From: Deinococcus deserti VCD115
GTDB lineage: Bacteria; Deinococcota; Deinococci; Deinococcales; Deinococcaceae
NCBI RefSeq assembly: GCF_000020685.1
Contig: NC_012528.1
Location: forward strand, 124,001-188,000
Length of the DNA: 64,000 nucleotides
Reading direction: 5' to 3'
Position 1 is the stretch's first letter, and every line of letters begins with the position of its first letter. The notes below the pieces were generated by a model. The model was not told where the DNA came from. It did not search any database and saw only the letters and a program-made list of their open reading frames with translations. Shown piece after piece: positions 18,683-27,170 of the stretch. The translations under genes were made by a program, and so were the position numbers.

Positions 18683-18901
18683 TCAGGCTGTAGCCAAGGG
18701 CGGTCCCAATCTCTGCGAGAAGGACAGGGCGGCATCCAGCACGTTTTTGAGGGCACTCATTTCCCGGGGTGCGTCGAGGTAGGCCGCATACAGGCCATCG
18801 ACTTCAGGCAGCAGGTCTCCCCGGTGGGCTTCCAAGGCGAAGACTCTGGCTTCTGCTACAGCACGTAGCGCCGCCTGGCGCATCGCTTCAAGGTCGCTCA
18901 T
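18683..18901 (-). CDS. Small helical hypothetical protein
   Basis: A 72-residue, mostly helical protein (AALRAVAEARVFALEAHRGD; MSALKNVLDAALSFSQRLG). No family recognised. The ATG lacks a strong ribosome site. Two hairpins downstream fit an independently transcribed gene. The region from 18902 to 19197 upstream holds nothing recognisable. Confidence 0.5.
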   Translation of the reverse strand: MSDLEAMRQAALRAVAEARVFALEAHRGDLLPEVDGLYAAYLDAPREMSALKNVLDAALSFSQRLGPPLATA

Positions 18902-19197
18902 CTCAACAGGAAATCGAGAGCGCCTGATAACCCTCTGACCAAAGAAAGAAGACTACGAGTCAAGCGCCGTGTTCAGCGCACACAACGGCACAGAGAGGTG
19001 CTGGTCCACCTCCAGGTGATCAATCAACACGCATTCTCAAATCATCCTGGAGACCTGCAGCCTGATCTGGATGGTACGTGTGCGCGACGGTCTCTTCAAG
19101 CTGCTCGAGCGGGATGCTTGAGCGTGGAATGACGGAACTGCGGGGAAATGGCACGAGTGCCTCCAGGCGGTGTTCCTCGCTTGCCGGAGTTCTAGGG

Positions 19198-19467
19198 CTA
19201 CCGGGATAACCGCATCACGGTGTACTCCCCCAGATCAAGGGGCTTGTCCCAGCGCACAGGCCACGCGTAGTACCACCTCCCAGCGATGCTGACTCCCAGA
19301 GGCTTGCGGTAAGGGGGACGGAGCGTGACCTCCGTAATGTCCAGCAACCAGCGCGTTTCCATGGCGACGAGTCCCTGGACCGTCACGTCGCGTCCTTGCT
19401 CGAGGGTGGCCTGCTGGAATTCTTCCGGGGTCAGGATGGAGAAGTCGAATGGTGTGGTTATTCTCAT
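19198..19467 (-). CDS. Hypothetical protein
   Basis: An 89-residue soluble protein with a strand-rich pattern (FSILTPEEFQQATLEQGRDV, then TRWLLDITEVTLRPPYRKPL). No signal peptide, membrane segment or recognised family. It has no close co-directional partner. The region from 19468 to 19842 downstream of its start holds no supported gene. Confidence 0.5.
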   Translation of the reverse strand: MRITTPFDFSILTPEEFQQATLEQGRDVTVQGLVAMETRWLLDITEVTLRPPYRKPLGVSIAGRWYYAWPVRWDKPLDLGEYTVMRLSR

Positions 19468-19842
19468 GTCGTGCAGGACTGCGGTGTGTCCGTCATAGGA
19501 CGCTGCGCTCTAGCAGGGGATGTCGATAATGCCTACGCGCGGGAACGTTTTCGAGGTTATGGGGTACACCGTGCGTGTCATGGGGTTGAGGGTACGCCAG
19601 GGAAGCGTGAGCACTTGCTCACGCTGGGTCCGGAGCGGGGTGTGTGGGACAGGCCAGGGGCGCAGAATGCGACGAAGTAGACGGGCGCTAGTATATTCCC
19701 TCGTGTACCGAAGGCAGCGAAAGACTCGATATTCAGTATCTGATGAGCGTCCTGTCCAAAGTCAACCCCGAGTAGAGTGAGTCGGAAGACGCCGAATGGT
19801 ATTTGCTGAGATGTAGGCGCACACTGAAAGTGGAGGCGCTGT

Positions 19843-20163
19843 ATGCGTCGCGGTCCGACATCCGCCGTCGTGGCGCTCACCGAACATGAACGTACCCTGC
19901 TCACTGACCTCGTTCGCAGGCGTAAGACCCCACGAGCGTTGCTGATACTGAGCCTGACGCCGCCGAAGGTCAATGCCAAACGGGTCGATCCTCGCTGGAA
20001 ACCTGAATATGGCGCTGCCAGGAAGTGCATCGAATCTGCATTTTCCGTGCTGGTGGGCGCTGGACTGCGCTGGGGACAGGTCAAGACGTATCTCAGCCTA
20101 CGATTGAAGGTGGCCCTGAACGTCCTGGCGCACAACCTGAAGTACATCGACCTTTCCCCCTAA
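19843..20163 (+). pseudogene. Chimeric transposase remnant (IS630 head, IS982-like tail)
   Basis: One open frame of 106 codons made from two unrelated transposase pieces. Residues 1-37 ([20 protein letters not shown]) match the N-terminal helix-turn-helix of IS630 transposases. From about residue 45 the sequence ([20 protein letters not shown], then [20 protein letters not shown]) matches the C-terminal end of IS982/IS5-like enzymes. No catalytic core of either is present, so it is non-functional. It marks a join between two elements by deletion or insertion. Confidence 0.75.
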
Positions 20164-20201
20164 CGGAGTCCTGCCTGTCTGGCACAAGCGAAAGACACTA
20201 T

Positions 20202-20546
20202 TCAAGCATCAAAATCAGTCGGGAAGCACCCTTCCGTTCGATATACCGCTGGTTGGTGAAAGCAAGAGCAGGCCAGAAAGGCGTTTGCAACATCAGGCAG
20301 ACTTGCGGCGAAGATCGAAAAGCCAGGCACATGGATACACAGCAGCTCATCCGAGCCTAGAACGACGCTGGACATCCCATCCGCCTCATCGAGGTACGTC
20401 AGACAGTCGATCCAGGCATCCATGTTGCGGCCGTAGAAATCAGGGAAGCCAAAGGCTTGCATGGAGACGTCATGGAACGTTTCCCAGTCCCGAATACGCG
20501 AAGTGTCCAACGTCCCTTTAGCCATGACACCATTTTGGCCCGACAT
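20202..20546 (-). CDS. Barstar-family ribonuclease inhibitor
   Basis: A 114-residue protein of the barstar family: IRDWETFHDVSMQAFGFPDF and YGRNMDAWIDCLTYLDEADG are the conserved first helices that block the barnase active site. A second ATG at residue 8 (20525) is equally possible. No barnase-like RNase lies next to it; the genes upstream on the same strand are unknown proteins. It may guard against an RNase made elsewhere or by neighbours, or serve as an orphan immunity gene. Confidence 0.8.
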   Translation of the reverse strand: MSGQNGVMAKGTLDTSRIRDWETFHDVSMQAFGFPDFYGRNMDAWIDCLTYLDEADGMSSVVLGSDELLCIHVPGFSIFAASLPDVANAFLACSCFHQPAVYRTEGCFPTDFDA

Positions 20547-20694
20547 TCGTGTAGGTGCCGCACAATCTCACGCTGGGGTCAACCCCTATTCGCGGTGAAT
20601 AAGGTTCGCTACCGACTGACACTCCGACAGCCAGATGTTCGCGACAGCGTCCAAAAAACTGTTTGTAGTCTTCTGACTCGCTCCACTAGGTTTA

Positions 20695-21045
20695 TCAGAT
20701 CGGGAAGCCAGCGCGCCGCAGGCCACCAAAAGCCGTTGAAAACGGTTGTTCAACCGGCGCTTCTGAAGCCCAGCTGAACATTTCAACCGAACTGACGCGT
20801 ATACCCTCCGAAACAACATCTATCAGCACTTCCGGCACCCACACCAGCAGCTGCGCCACGCCTCCCTCAACGTCAGCAGCCTTCTCAAACCACCCTGCCG
20901 GATCGCCAGTAAATGCATCAAGGGCTGGCGCATAGTGGACCCAGCTGTCCCACGGTGGCATATCCGAATCAACGTCGAAAAACCCAGCACTCGCGAGCCC
21001 ACAAGCGCCCTCATTGAGCGTGTTGCTGGGATCGTCGCACAACAA
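20695..21045 (-). CDS. Hypothetical protein, possible immunity-type
   Basis: A 116-residue acidic protein starting at TTG with a GGCAGG site about six to seven bases upstream. The segments WDSWVHYAPALDAFTGDPAG and GGVAQLLVWVPEVLIDVVSE have no family I can name. It follows the next gene by 9 bp, so the two form an operon. Small acidic proteins beside a barstar recall clusters of toxin immunity genes, but this is only inference. Confidence 0.55.
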   Translation of the reverse strand: MLCDDPSNTLNEGACGLASAGFFDVDSDMPPWDSWVHYAPALDAFTGDPAGWFEKAADVEGGVAQLLVWVPEVLIDVVSEGIRVSSVEMFSWASEAPVEQPFSTAFGGLRRAGFPI

Positions 21046-21054
21046 AAACCTGCC

Positions 21055-21519
21055 CTATGGCAAGTTCCTCAGTGTGTCATCTGGCTTCCAGCCACGTTCG
21101 CGTAGAAGTTGACTGCGACGTATCGCCATCCCTTCAACAGTTCGACGCCGGTGAGCTACCGTTGCAGCACTTCTGAAGTTCCTCAACGCCCTCTCCATGT
21201 TCGGCCAGAGTGCCGATGCGTTCCACTCCGCCCACGGAACCAAGCCACCCGTCTCTGCCAGATAGACCTTGTACGTGCGTGGTATGGTTTCGCCTCTCAG
21301 CTCACTTGGAACGCGAACGACCGGAGGCTCGTCAGGCAAGGGCTGCCAGGGATCGCTGAGAAACTCAAGCTCATCCGCCAATGGCGGATCGCCGTACCAG
21401 AAAGCAATATCCCGACCAGGACGGAGCTCAGTACTGCGTAGGCACGAGGCAACGTCATTCGTCTGAACGCGCGGTGCGCACCAGGCCATAGTTTCGAGTG
21501 CCCGCCTGACGAGATCCAT
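21055..21519 (-). CDS. Hypothetical protein
   Basis: A 154-residue soluble protein, first of a two-gene unit with the 116-residue gene. The central part has Trp/Pro-rich stretches (FLSDPWQPLPDEPPVVRVPS), the C-terminus is basic and helical (NMERALRNFRSAATVAHRRR). No family recognised. The ribosome site before ATG 21519 is weak. Confidence 0.6.
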   Translation of the reverse strand: MDLVRRALETMAWCAPRVQTNDVASCLRSTELRPGRDIAFWYGDPPLADELEFLSDPWQPLPDEPPVVRVPSELRGETIPRTYKVYLAETGGLVPWAEWNASALWPNMERALRNFRSAATVAHRRRTVEGMAIRRSQLLRERGWKPDDTLRNLP

Positions 21520-21583
21520 CCGTCAAGCTTACTTTGAAGTCGTGCTGTTCAGACCGCCCGTCAACCGATATTGACTGCTACGG

Positions 21584-21943
21584 TCAGCGAACCACAAGAT
21601 GAGCAAGAAACAGCACACAGAGCAGGCCTTCAAGGACTATTCCGCCATAATTTTTGGAATCGAAACTTCGGTCAATGACGACAGAGACGACCCGTGCAAG
21701 GGCTGCGCCACCCCAAGCAAGGCCTACCATGAGCCAGGCTTGGGGCGAAGCGATGATCAAACTGGCAAGGCCAAGAACAAAGAATAAGCCACCATACGTG
21801 GCTCGCACTTCAGAGACGCCGCGCAGACCATTCGGCAGGATGCCTACAAACGCGGCGGCAGTGTGAGGCCGCACCAAACCAAACAGACCTAGCCCGACGG
21901 TAATAAGGCCTGCAATAGCGGCAAGCAAAGCAGCCAAGGTCAT
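21584..21943 (-). CDS. DUF4345-like membrane protein
   Basis: A 119-residue integral membrane protein with four hydrophobic segments. LRGVSEVRATYGGLFFVLGL in the second segment is the conserved block of DUF4345 proteins. Function unknown in the family. The gene is alone, with a 64-bp gap to the next minus-strand gene. Confidence 0.7.
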   Translation of the reverse strand: MTLAALLAAIAGLITVGLGLFGLVRPHTAAAFVGILPNGLRGVSEVRATYGGLFFVLGLASLIIASPQAWLMVGLAWGGAALARVVSVVIDRSFDSKNYGGIVLEGLLCVLFLAHLVVR

Positions 21944-22119
21944 GGCACACAGGGCGGGTGAGTGGTAGAGATGGTGAGCAGCATAGCCGTCCTTTCGTGC
22001 GCTTCAGGCTACCAGCCTTTGGAGCGCGTTTTATCGGCAGTCTGGCGTAACGGGAACGCGGTTGCGCCCAGGATCCGTGCAGCGTCGCGAGTGTTGCATG
22101 GTCATTCTGGAGTGCCCGG

Positions 22120-23238
22120 TCAGTTGAAGTTCAGGATGTAGCTGGTACTCCGCCCCGCCGCTGCCGGATCCACCTTCAAGATGCCCTTACTCACCAGATC
22201 GCTCAGGTCTCGCACGGCGGTCGGTTGGGAACAGCCTGCCAGCGCCGCGTATTTACTAGACCGCAGCTTGCTGTTCAGGCCTTCGAGCATCTTGCCCAGC
22301 ACCTTGATCTGACGCCCATTGAGTAGGACGTCCCGGTAGAGATCCCAGAAGGCCTGCCGGCTGCGCACCTTGTCCAGGACGCCTTCAGCCGACTGGAGCG
22401 CGGCGAACACCTGGTCGAGGAACCAGACGATCCAGCCCGTGATGTCCACCCCGCCCCGCTGCGTGTTCTCCAGCGCGTCGTAATACGCCCGCCGCTCCCG
22501 CTCGATCTGGGCCGACATGGAATAGAAGCGCTGGCTGGTTCCGTCCGCCCGCGCCAGGGCAAGGTCGGTGATGGCCCGCGCGATACGGCCGTTTCCATCG
22601 TCGAACGGGTGGATCGTCACGAACCACAGGTGGGCCACAGCAGCCCTGACGACCGGGTCAAGCTGAGCGGTGTCGAACCAGGTCAGGAACCGGTCCATCT
22701 CGTGGGGAACACGCTCTGCTGCGGGGGCCTCGAAATGGACGCGCTGCCGGTCGAGGGGGCCACTCAGAACCATCATCGGACCCTCGCGGTCGTCGCGCCA
22801 CCCTCCAACGATGATCCTCCTGAGGTTGCTGCGGCCAGTGGGAAACAGCGCACTGTGCCAGCCAAAGAGCCGTTCGGCGTCCAGGGGCGCACCGAATCGC
22901 CCCGTGGCATCCAGCAGCATCTCGACGACCCCCTCGACGTGACGGGCAGCCGGGGGAAGGCCGGCCACGTCCATCCCAAGCCGCTGGGCGATGGAGGAAC
23001 GCACCTGTGCGGCGTCGAGGTGTTCTCCTTCGATCTCACTGGATTTGGTGACGTCCTGGACGAGGACGGAGAGGACCGTTTCCTGCCGGATGTCGAACCC
23101 CAGGCTCGCCATGGCCGTGATCAAGGCTCCGCGCCGGAAGTGAATGTCCGCGAGCCGGACGTCAAAGGCCGAGGAGTCCCAGCGGAAGTGCGGCCATTCG
23201 GAGTTCTGATGGGCATACACGGGCAGCCTCGTACTCAT
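22120..23238 (-). CDS. Fic-domain protein with DUF4172 N-terminus and C-terminal winged helix
   Basis: A 372-residue class II Fic protein. Residues 14-90 (WPHFRWDSSAFDVRLADIHF) match DUF4172. SSEIEG at 66-71 is the inhibitory helix motif. The active site is HPFDDGNGRIAR with His210, complete, so transfer of AMP to a target hydroxyl is expected. The last 65 residues (KYAALAGCSQPTAVRDLSDL) form a winged helix. ATG 23238 is preferred; the frame continues upstream through a palindrome and another gene. It follows a 135-residue gene by 25 bp. The DNA-binding tail suggests self-regulation. Confidence 0.9.
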   Translation of the reverse strand: MSTRLPVYAHQNSEWPHFRWDSSAFDVRLADIHFRRGALITAMASLGFDIRQETVLSVLVQDVTKSSEIEGEHLDAAQVRSSIAQRLGMDVAGLPPAARHVEGVVEMLLDATGRFGAPLDAERLFGWHSALFPTGRSNLRRIIVGGWRDDREGPMMVLSGPLDRQRVHFEAPAAERVPHEMDRFLTWFDTAQLDPVVRAAVAHLWFVTIHPFDDGNGRIARAITDLALARADGTSQRFYSMSAQIERERRAYYDALENTQRGGVDITGWIVWFLDQVFAALQSAEGVLDKVRSRQAFWDLYRDVLLNGRQIKVLGKMLEGLNSKLRSSKYAALAGCSQPTAVRDLSDLVSKGILKVDPAAAGRSTSYILNFN

Positions 23239-23256
23239 GAGTCGATTATAACCGCT

Positions 23257-23280
23257 ATTCAAATCAAACTTGATTTGAAT
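23257..23280. promoter_or_regulatory. 24-bp palindrome upstream of the Fic gene
   Basis: Perfect 11-bp arms (ATTCAAATCAA) around a 2-base centre, 19 bp before the Fic start. It overlaps the stop codon of the upstream gene. AT-rich palindromes of this kind are usual operators; the winged helix of the Fic protein is the natural candidate to bind it. Confidence 0.65.
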
Positions 23281-23671
23281 AGGTCTGATTTTTCGAATCA
23301 TGCAACGAAAAGTCAGACAGCGAGAGACGTAGCGGCGCACCGATCGCTCGGAGAGAAATGTGCACCCGCTCGGCAGACCGCAAAGGCACCAAGGCCGGCA
23401 TCCGGTACATCCGGCCGCAAGAATCGAAGGCATAAGAAAGCTCAGCCTCATCGAACTGCGTTAAGGCGTACCGAAACGTTTCCTTCAGCCGGCGTTGTTG
23501 CCGGAAAGGCAGAGCGTTAAAGGAGGGGGTGACACTTTCGTTGATGAAACGCTCAAATCCCTGGATGTTGTTCAGATTGACGCGGAGCCACTTATCCTCT
23601 TCGGCGTCGGCATTGCCCCAGAGGTTGGGGAGCCGGTTACGGTTCACAAGAATGGGTCGCTGCGCCACCAC
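23264..23671 (-). CDS. Hypothetical protein upstream of Fic
   Basis: A 135-residue protein: LPNLWGNADAEEDKWLRVNL and SVTPSFNALPFRQQRRLKET look like genuine folded sequence but match no family I recall. GTG at 23671 or the next codon is the start. The stop lies inside the palindrome and 25 bp before fic, so the two may be co-transcribed. Confidence 0.6.
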   Translation of the reverse strand: MVAQRPILVNRNRLPNLWGNADAEEDKWLRVNLNNIQGFERFINESVTPSFNALPFRQQRRLKETFRYALTQFDEAELSYAFDSCGRMYRMPALVPLRSAERVHISLRAIGAPLRLSLSDFSLHDSKNQTYSNQV

Positions 23672-23746
23672 GACAGCTTAAGCTTGAACACGCCCGTCCT
23701 GGGAACAGATTGAAGTCATGCGCGACCGCAACACGCAACAGTCCCC

Positions 23747-24030
23747 ATGAGCACACGCCCTAGCTGATCGCTAACAACGGCCGCGCGTACCTCTACCGCC
23801 CTGACGACGCCCCACACCCTGCTCCCCACCTCCCGGTCACGCTGCTCCCCCGCCAGCACGTCCAATTCTTCGTCCCCGCCCTTACCGTCACGGCCAGCAT
23901 GCGGCGCACGGGCGCGACGCCTTCCACGTACCTCGCGCGCTTCTCTGCCCAGGGCCAGCGTTTTGATTCACTCGCCATCCCCGCCCTCGAGGTCGCCGCG
24001 CCGATGACTCGACCCGGAAGGCGCGGGTAA
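23747..24030 (+). pseudogene. Frameshifted hypothetical gene remnant
   Basis: From 23764 to the TAA at 24028 a frame of 88 codons reads as clear protein (NNGRAYLYRPDDAPH, LLPRQHVQFFVPALTVTASM, YLARFSAQGQRFDSLAIPAL) but has no start codon. An ATG at 23747 (MSTRP) sits just upstream in another frame. A single indel near 23762 would join them. Probably an inactivated small gene; family unknown. Confidence 0.45.
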
Positions 24031-24201
24031 ATGAGCACGTCATAACCCCGCCCGCAACGACCTGGAATGTACGGTGGCTTTCGTGGATACAACGGATTCG
24101 TCGCCTGAATAATGGGTGCTGGACGGCCACACCTCGGGGTACGCTGCCCTCCATGAGTAGGGCTTCACTCGCACACCAGAGGACCACATGTCGCTCCCGA
24201 T

Positions 24202-26220
24202 TTACCTAACAGTAAAGGGCACACTAAATAGGGTGGGATTGGGGCTCTGCGCTTCGGTGGAGTACCGCAACTCGTATTCCCCAGGTTCACTGGGAAGCGT
24301 GAGCTGCCCCGGGTTGCCGGCTGAGGTGTAGAAGTAATTCAGATAGGCGCCCACAGGTGCGCCCTTGCGGACGATGGTGACGTAGTCCCCACCATTGTTT
24401 GGTCCGGTCCAGCGCACCTGAATTGTGGATCCTGCCTTCGCCTCCCGCGGCGCGACCAGACCATAGGTGGCAGCAGACAGCCGGACCGGCACGCTGTGGA
24501 GCGTTGGGTTGGGGCTCTGCGCTTCGGTGGAGTACCGGACCTCGTAATCGCCCGGTGCCAACGGCGTGATTAAGCGTCCTGGATTGCCGTTCCTGGTGTA
24601 GAAGTAGTTGAGGTAGCTGCCGACTGGCGCGCCTTTGGGGACGATGGTCACGTAATCTCCGGGGTTGTTTGGCCCGGTCCACCGCACCTCGATCTGGCTG
24701 CCCGCCACCGCCGTGGTAGGTGCCTGCAGGCCATAGGACGCGGCCGACAGGGTTATAGGCACGCTGGCCAGCATGCGCCCGCTGATGTCGTTGTTGTACC
24801 GGATTTCGTAGTCGCCCGGCGTCAACGGCGTGATTAAGCGTCCTGGATTGCCGTTCCTGGTGTAGAAGTAGTTGAGGTAGGTGCCGACTGGCGCGCCTTT
24901 GGGGACGATGGTCACGTAATCTCCGGGGTTGTTCGGCCCGGTCCACCGCACCTCAATCTGGCTGCCCGCCGCTGCACTGCCAGGTCCCGCGAGCGACACG
25001 GAAGCCCGGCGTGCAGTGAACGGCGCACTCCGACCCACAACCCGGGTACTGCCGTCCGAATTGACCAGCATGTATCTCGCCTCAAACACGGTCTCTTCAT
25101 CCTGAACGGCCAGGTCTACTTGTCCTGCGGCACCCGACACCTTTGACCAGTCCAGATAGGCGGTGTCGGGATCTTCACGCCGCGCCAGCGTCACCCAGTT
25201 GTTCGTGCCGCCCGGTGCGCCGCTGTACGTTACCGTGACCCGGCCACCCGCGACGGGTTGGGCGGGAGCAACTTGCAACTGCACGGCCTGCACGGCAGCG
25301 ATATTGAAAGAAAACCGGTTAGGTCCATCCGTGGTGACCGTCAATCCAGCATACGTCTGTGTTCCATTGGTGGCCTCCACCTGGACGGAGTAGGTACCTG
25401 GCGTGAGCTCCGCACGGTACTCGCCGCCCACGGTCTGAAGCGATTCGGCCGCCGCGCCTCCTACAGTGCGGGTCATGCGGACCACCGGTCCGCTTGTCAC
25501 TGGCTGTCCGCCCGAGGTTAGCGTGACGACCACTGGGACTTTCACCTGGGCGGGCGGCGCTACTGCCTGAACCGCCTGCCCGAGCGCCGAGGCGAGTTCG
25601 CCGGCGCTCCGGGTGTTGACGAAGGTGCCCACTCCCGCAAAGGAAGCCTGGGCGCGGGCGTCCAGATCAATGCCAATAACGCGCACATCAACTTCCAGCC
25701 CGCGGGACCGGAAGGCCTCCAACGCTCCTTTCACGTCGCCCTGACAGGACTCCTGCCCGTCTGTGACCAGCACAACGATCCGGCGGCCTGCTGTGGTCGG
25801 AAAGTCCTGAGCGGCCTGTTGCAGGCTGTAGACGATCGGCGTTGCTCCTTTGGGTCGCGCGCCTCGGACGGCGGCAAGCAATGCTGACCGGTCAAGCCCG
25901 CGCATGGGTAGGACCAGCTTGCTGTCCTGGCAGGCACCGGGGTCCGCTGCATTTATGGCCGCGCCGTAGAGCCGCAGGCCCACGTTGAGGTTCGGATCGT
26001 TCGGCAGACGTCCAATAAAGTCTGTCATGACGGCCTGTGCGGTGGCCATCCGCGTGTCGCCCCCAGGAAGGCGGGAAAACATGCTTCCCGAAGAATCCAG
26101 AATCAACTGGATCATGGTGGGACCGCTCTGGGCCTGACCTGCTCCGGATGCAGAGAGGAACAGGGCGAGACTTAGACGCGTCAGGAAGTGATGACGGGCG
26201 AAGCGGCGCAATGACCACAT
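24202..26220 (-). CDS. Secreted von Willebrand factor A protein with three C-terminal repeats
   Basis: A 672-residue protein. The signal peptide is RLSLALFLSASGAGQAQ. The VWA domain (residues about 35-210) has an intact metal site: LILDSSGSM and later GATPIVY and VTDGQES. A beta-rich middle region follows. The C-terminal 270 residues are three tandem domains of 88-90 residues, each with the pattern EVRWTGPNNPGDYVTI, KGAP(V), LNYFYT, GNPGRL and GDYEIRY. A strong AGGAGG site supports ATG 26220. Likely a secreted or surface adhesion protein; partners unknown. Confidence 0.88.
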   Translation of the reverse strand: MWSLRRFARHHFLTRLSLALFLSASGAGQAQSGPTMIQLILDSSGSMFSRLPGGDTRMATAQAVMTDFIGRLPNDPNLNVGLRLYGAAINAADPGACQDSKLVLPMRGLDRSALLAAVRGARPKGATPIVYSLQQAAQDFPTTAGRRIVVLVTDGQESCQGDVKGALEAFRSRGLEVDVRVIGIDLDARAQASFAGVGTFVNTRSAGELASALGQAVQAVAPPAQVKVPVVVTLTSGGQPVTSGPVVRMTRTVGGAAAESLQTVGGEYRAELTPGTYSVQVEATNGTQTYAGLTVTTDGPNRFSFNIAAVQAVQLQVAPAQPVAGGRVTVTYSGAPGGTNNWVTLARREDPDTAYLDWSKVSGAAGQVDLAVQDEETVFEARYMLVNSDGSTRVVGRSAPFTARRASVSLAGPGSAAAGSQIEVRWTGPNNPGDYVTIVPKGAPVGTYLNYFYTRNGNPGRLITPLTPGDYEIRYNNDISGRMLASVPITLSAASYGLQAPTTAVAGSQIEVRWTGPNNPGDYVTIVPKGAPVGSYLNYFYTRNGNPGRLITPLAPGDYEVRYSTEAQSPNPTLHSVPVRLSAATYGLVAPREAKAGSTIQVRWTGPNNGGDYVTIVRKGAPVGAYLNYFYTSAGNPGQLTLPSEPGEYELRYSTEAQSPNPTLFSVPFTVR
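24565..24703. repeat. Internal DNA repeat, copy 1, in the VWA gene
   Basis: About 139 bp almost identical to 24829-24967, 264 bp apart. It encodes the core of repeat domain 2. The third domain is more diverged, so the first two reflect a recent duplication or gene conversion. Confidence 0.8.
24829..24967. repeat. Internal DNA repeat, copy 2, in the VWA gene
   Basis: Second copy of the repeat at 24565-24703, same orientation; it encodes the core of repeat domain 1. Confidence 0.8.
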
Positions 26221-26465
26221 GGCGGTCCTCCTGTGGCAGCGTTGAGCGTACCCTCCAGGTCTCAGCCGAGGGCTGGGCGCTGCATGACCCCAGCTTAGTG
26301 GTGGGGACGGCCGTGGCGAAGGGTATGACCGGACCCGCCCCTGAGCAACCGGCGAGCAATCACACTCCCATTCCATCTTTTACCTTCCTTCCATTCCATC
26401 TTCTGCCTCCACCCGGCTCGCAATCAACCACGCTACTTCTCAGCTGCAGCTAGCGTGTTGGGCGG

Positions 26466-26954
26466 TTTTTTCCGCTTGATCTCACCTCGGCAGGCACGCG
26501 AACTGTGTCCTGCACGGCCTTCGATCGTGCGGGCAATCCGGCGACTGCGACAACGTCCTTTACCGTGAATGCCACACCGACATTCGCGTTTACCGGCTTC
26601 TATAGCCCGGTGGATAACTTTCCGGCCGTCAATGTCGTAAAGGGTGGCGCCGCGGTTCCCCTGAAGTTCAGTCCGGGCGGCGACCAGGGGATGGCGATAT
26701 TCGCCGCTGGACACCCGAAGGTCAGTGCCGTCGGCTGCGCCAGCTGGGGAGCTGGGAATCTTGTAGAGGAAACCGTGGCCGCCAGCGTGAGCGGACTGAA
26801 GTACGACGCAGCGAGTGGGATGTATACCTATGTGTGGAAGACCAGCCGCGTTTCGGCAAAGACGTGCCCGAGTCTGACCTTACGTTTTGTGGACGGAATG
26901 GAGAAGGCAGCGCTCTTCGAAGCGGGAGCGGACGAATGTCAGGGATTCGGCTGA
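26466..26954 (+). pseudogene. 3' fragment of a PxKF-domain surface protein
   Basis: The frame reads LTSAGTRTVSCTAFDRAGNP, the end of a HYR-like repeat, then FAFTGFYSPVDNFPAVNVVK and GGAAVPLKFSPGGDQG, the PxKF domain found at the C-terminus of large secreted proteins. Upstream of about 26466 the resemblance stops, with no start codon or signal peptide. It is the last 160 residues of a lost gene. A GTG at 26505 could open a short product but lacks a ribosome site. Confidence 0.7.
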
Positions 26955-26955
26955 C

Positions 26956-27014
26956 ATCATCACCAGTGGCTCGGATCCGCTTGACCGGCGCGCCTCCGAG
27001 CCACTGGTGATGAT
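26956..27014 (+). terminator. Long perfect hairpin after the PxKF fragment
   Basis: Arms of 20 bp (left arm 26956-26975, right arm 26995-27014) with a 19-base loop, starting directly after the stop codon. It is probably the original gene's terminator; the T-run is poor. Confidence 0.65.
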
Positions 27015-27170
27015 TGAGGGCCCCGGACCGAACAGACCTCAGGGAAGCGGCACCGCTTGTATCCGGTTGCAACGCTGTGGAAGCCAGCCGCGCGCGTCAG
27101 ACCCTCGGCATCCGCCACTTGCTTCATCAAGGTACTCACGTGTTCCGGCGCGGCGTATGCGCCCGTACAG

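Noticed and set aside
20202..20546. Barnase-barstar toxin-antitoxin pair
   Set aside because: No barnase-like RNase is encoded next to the barstar on either strand.
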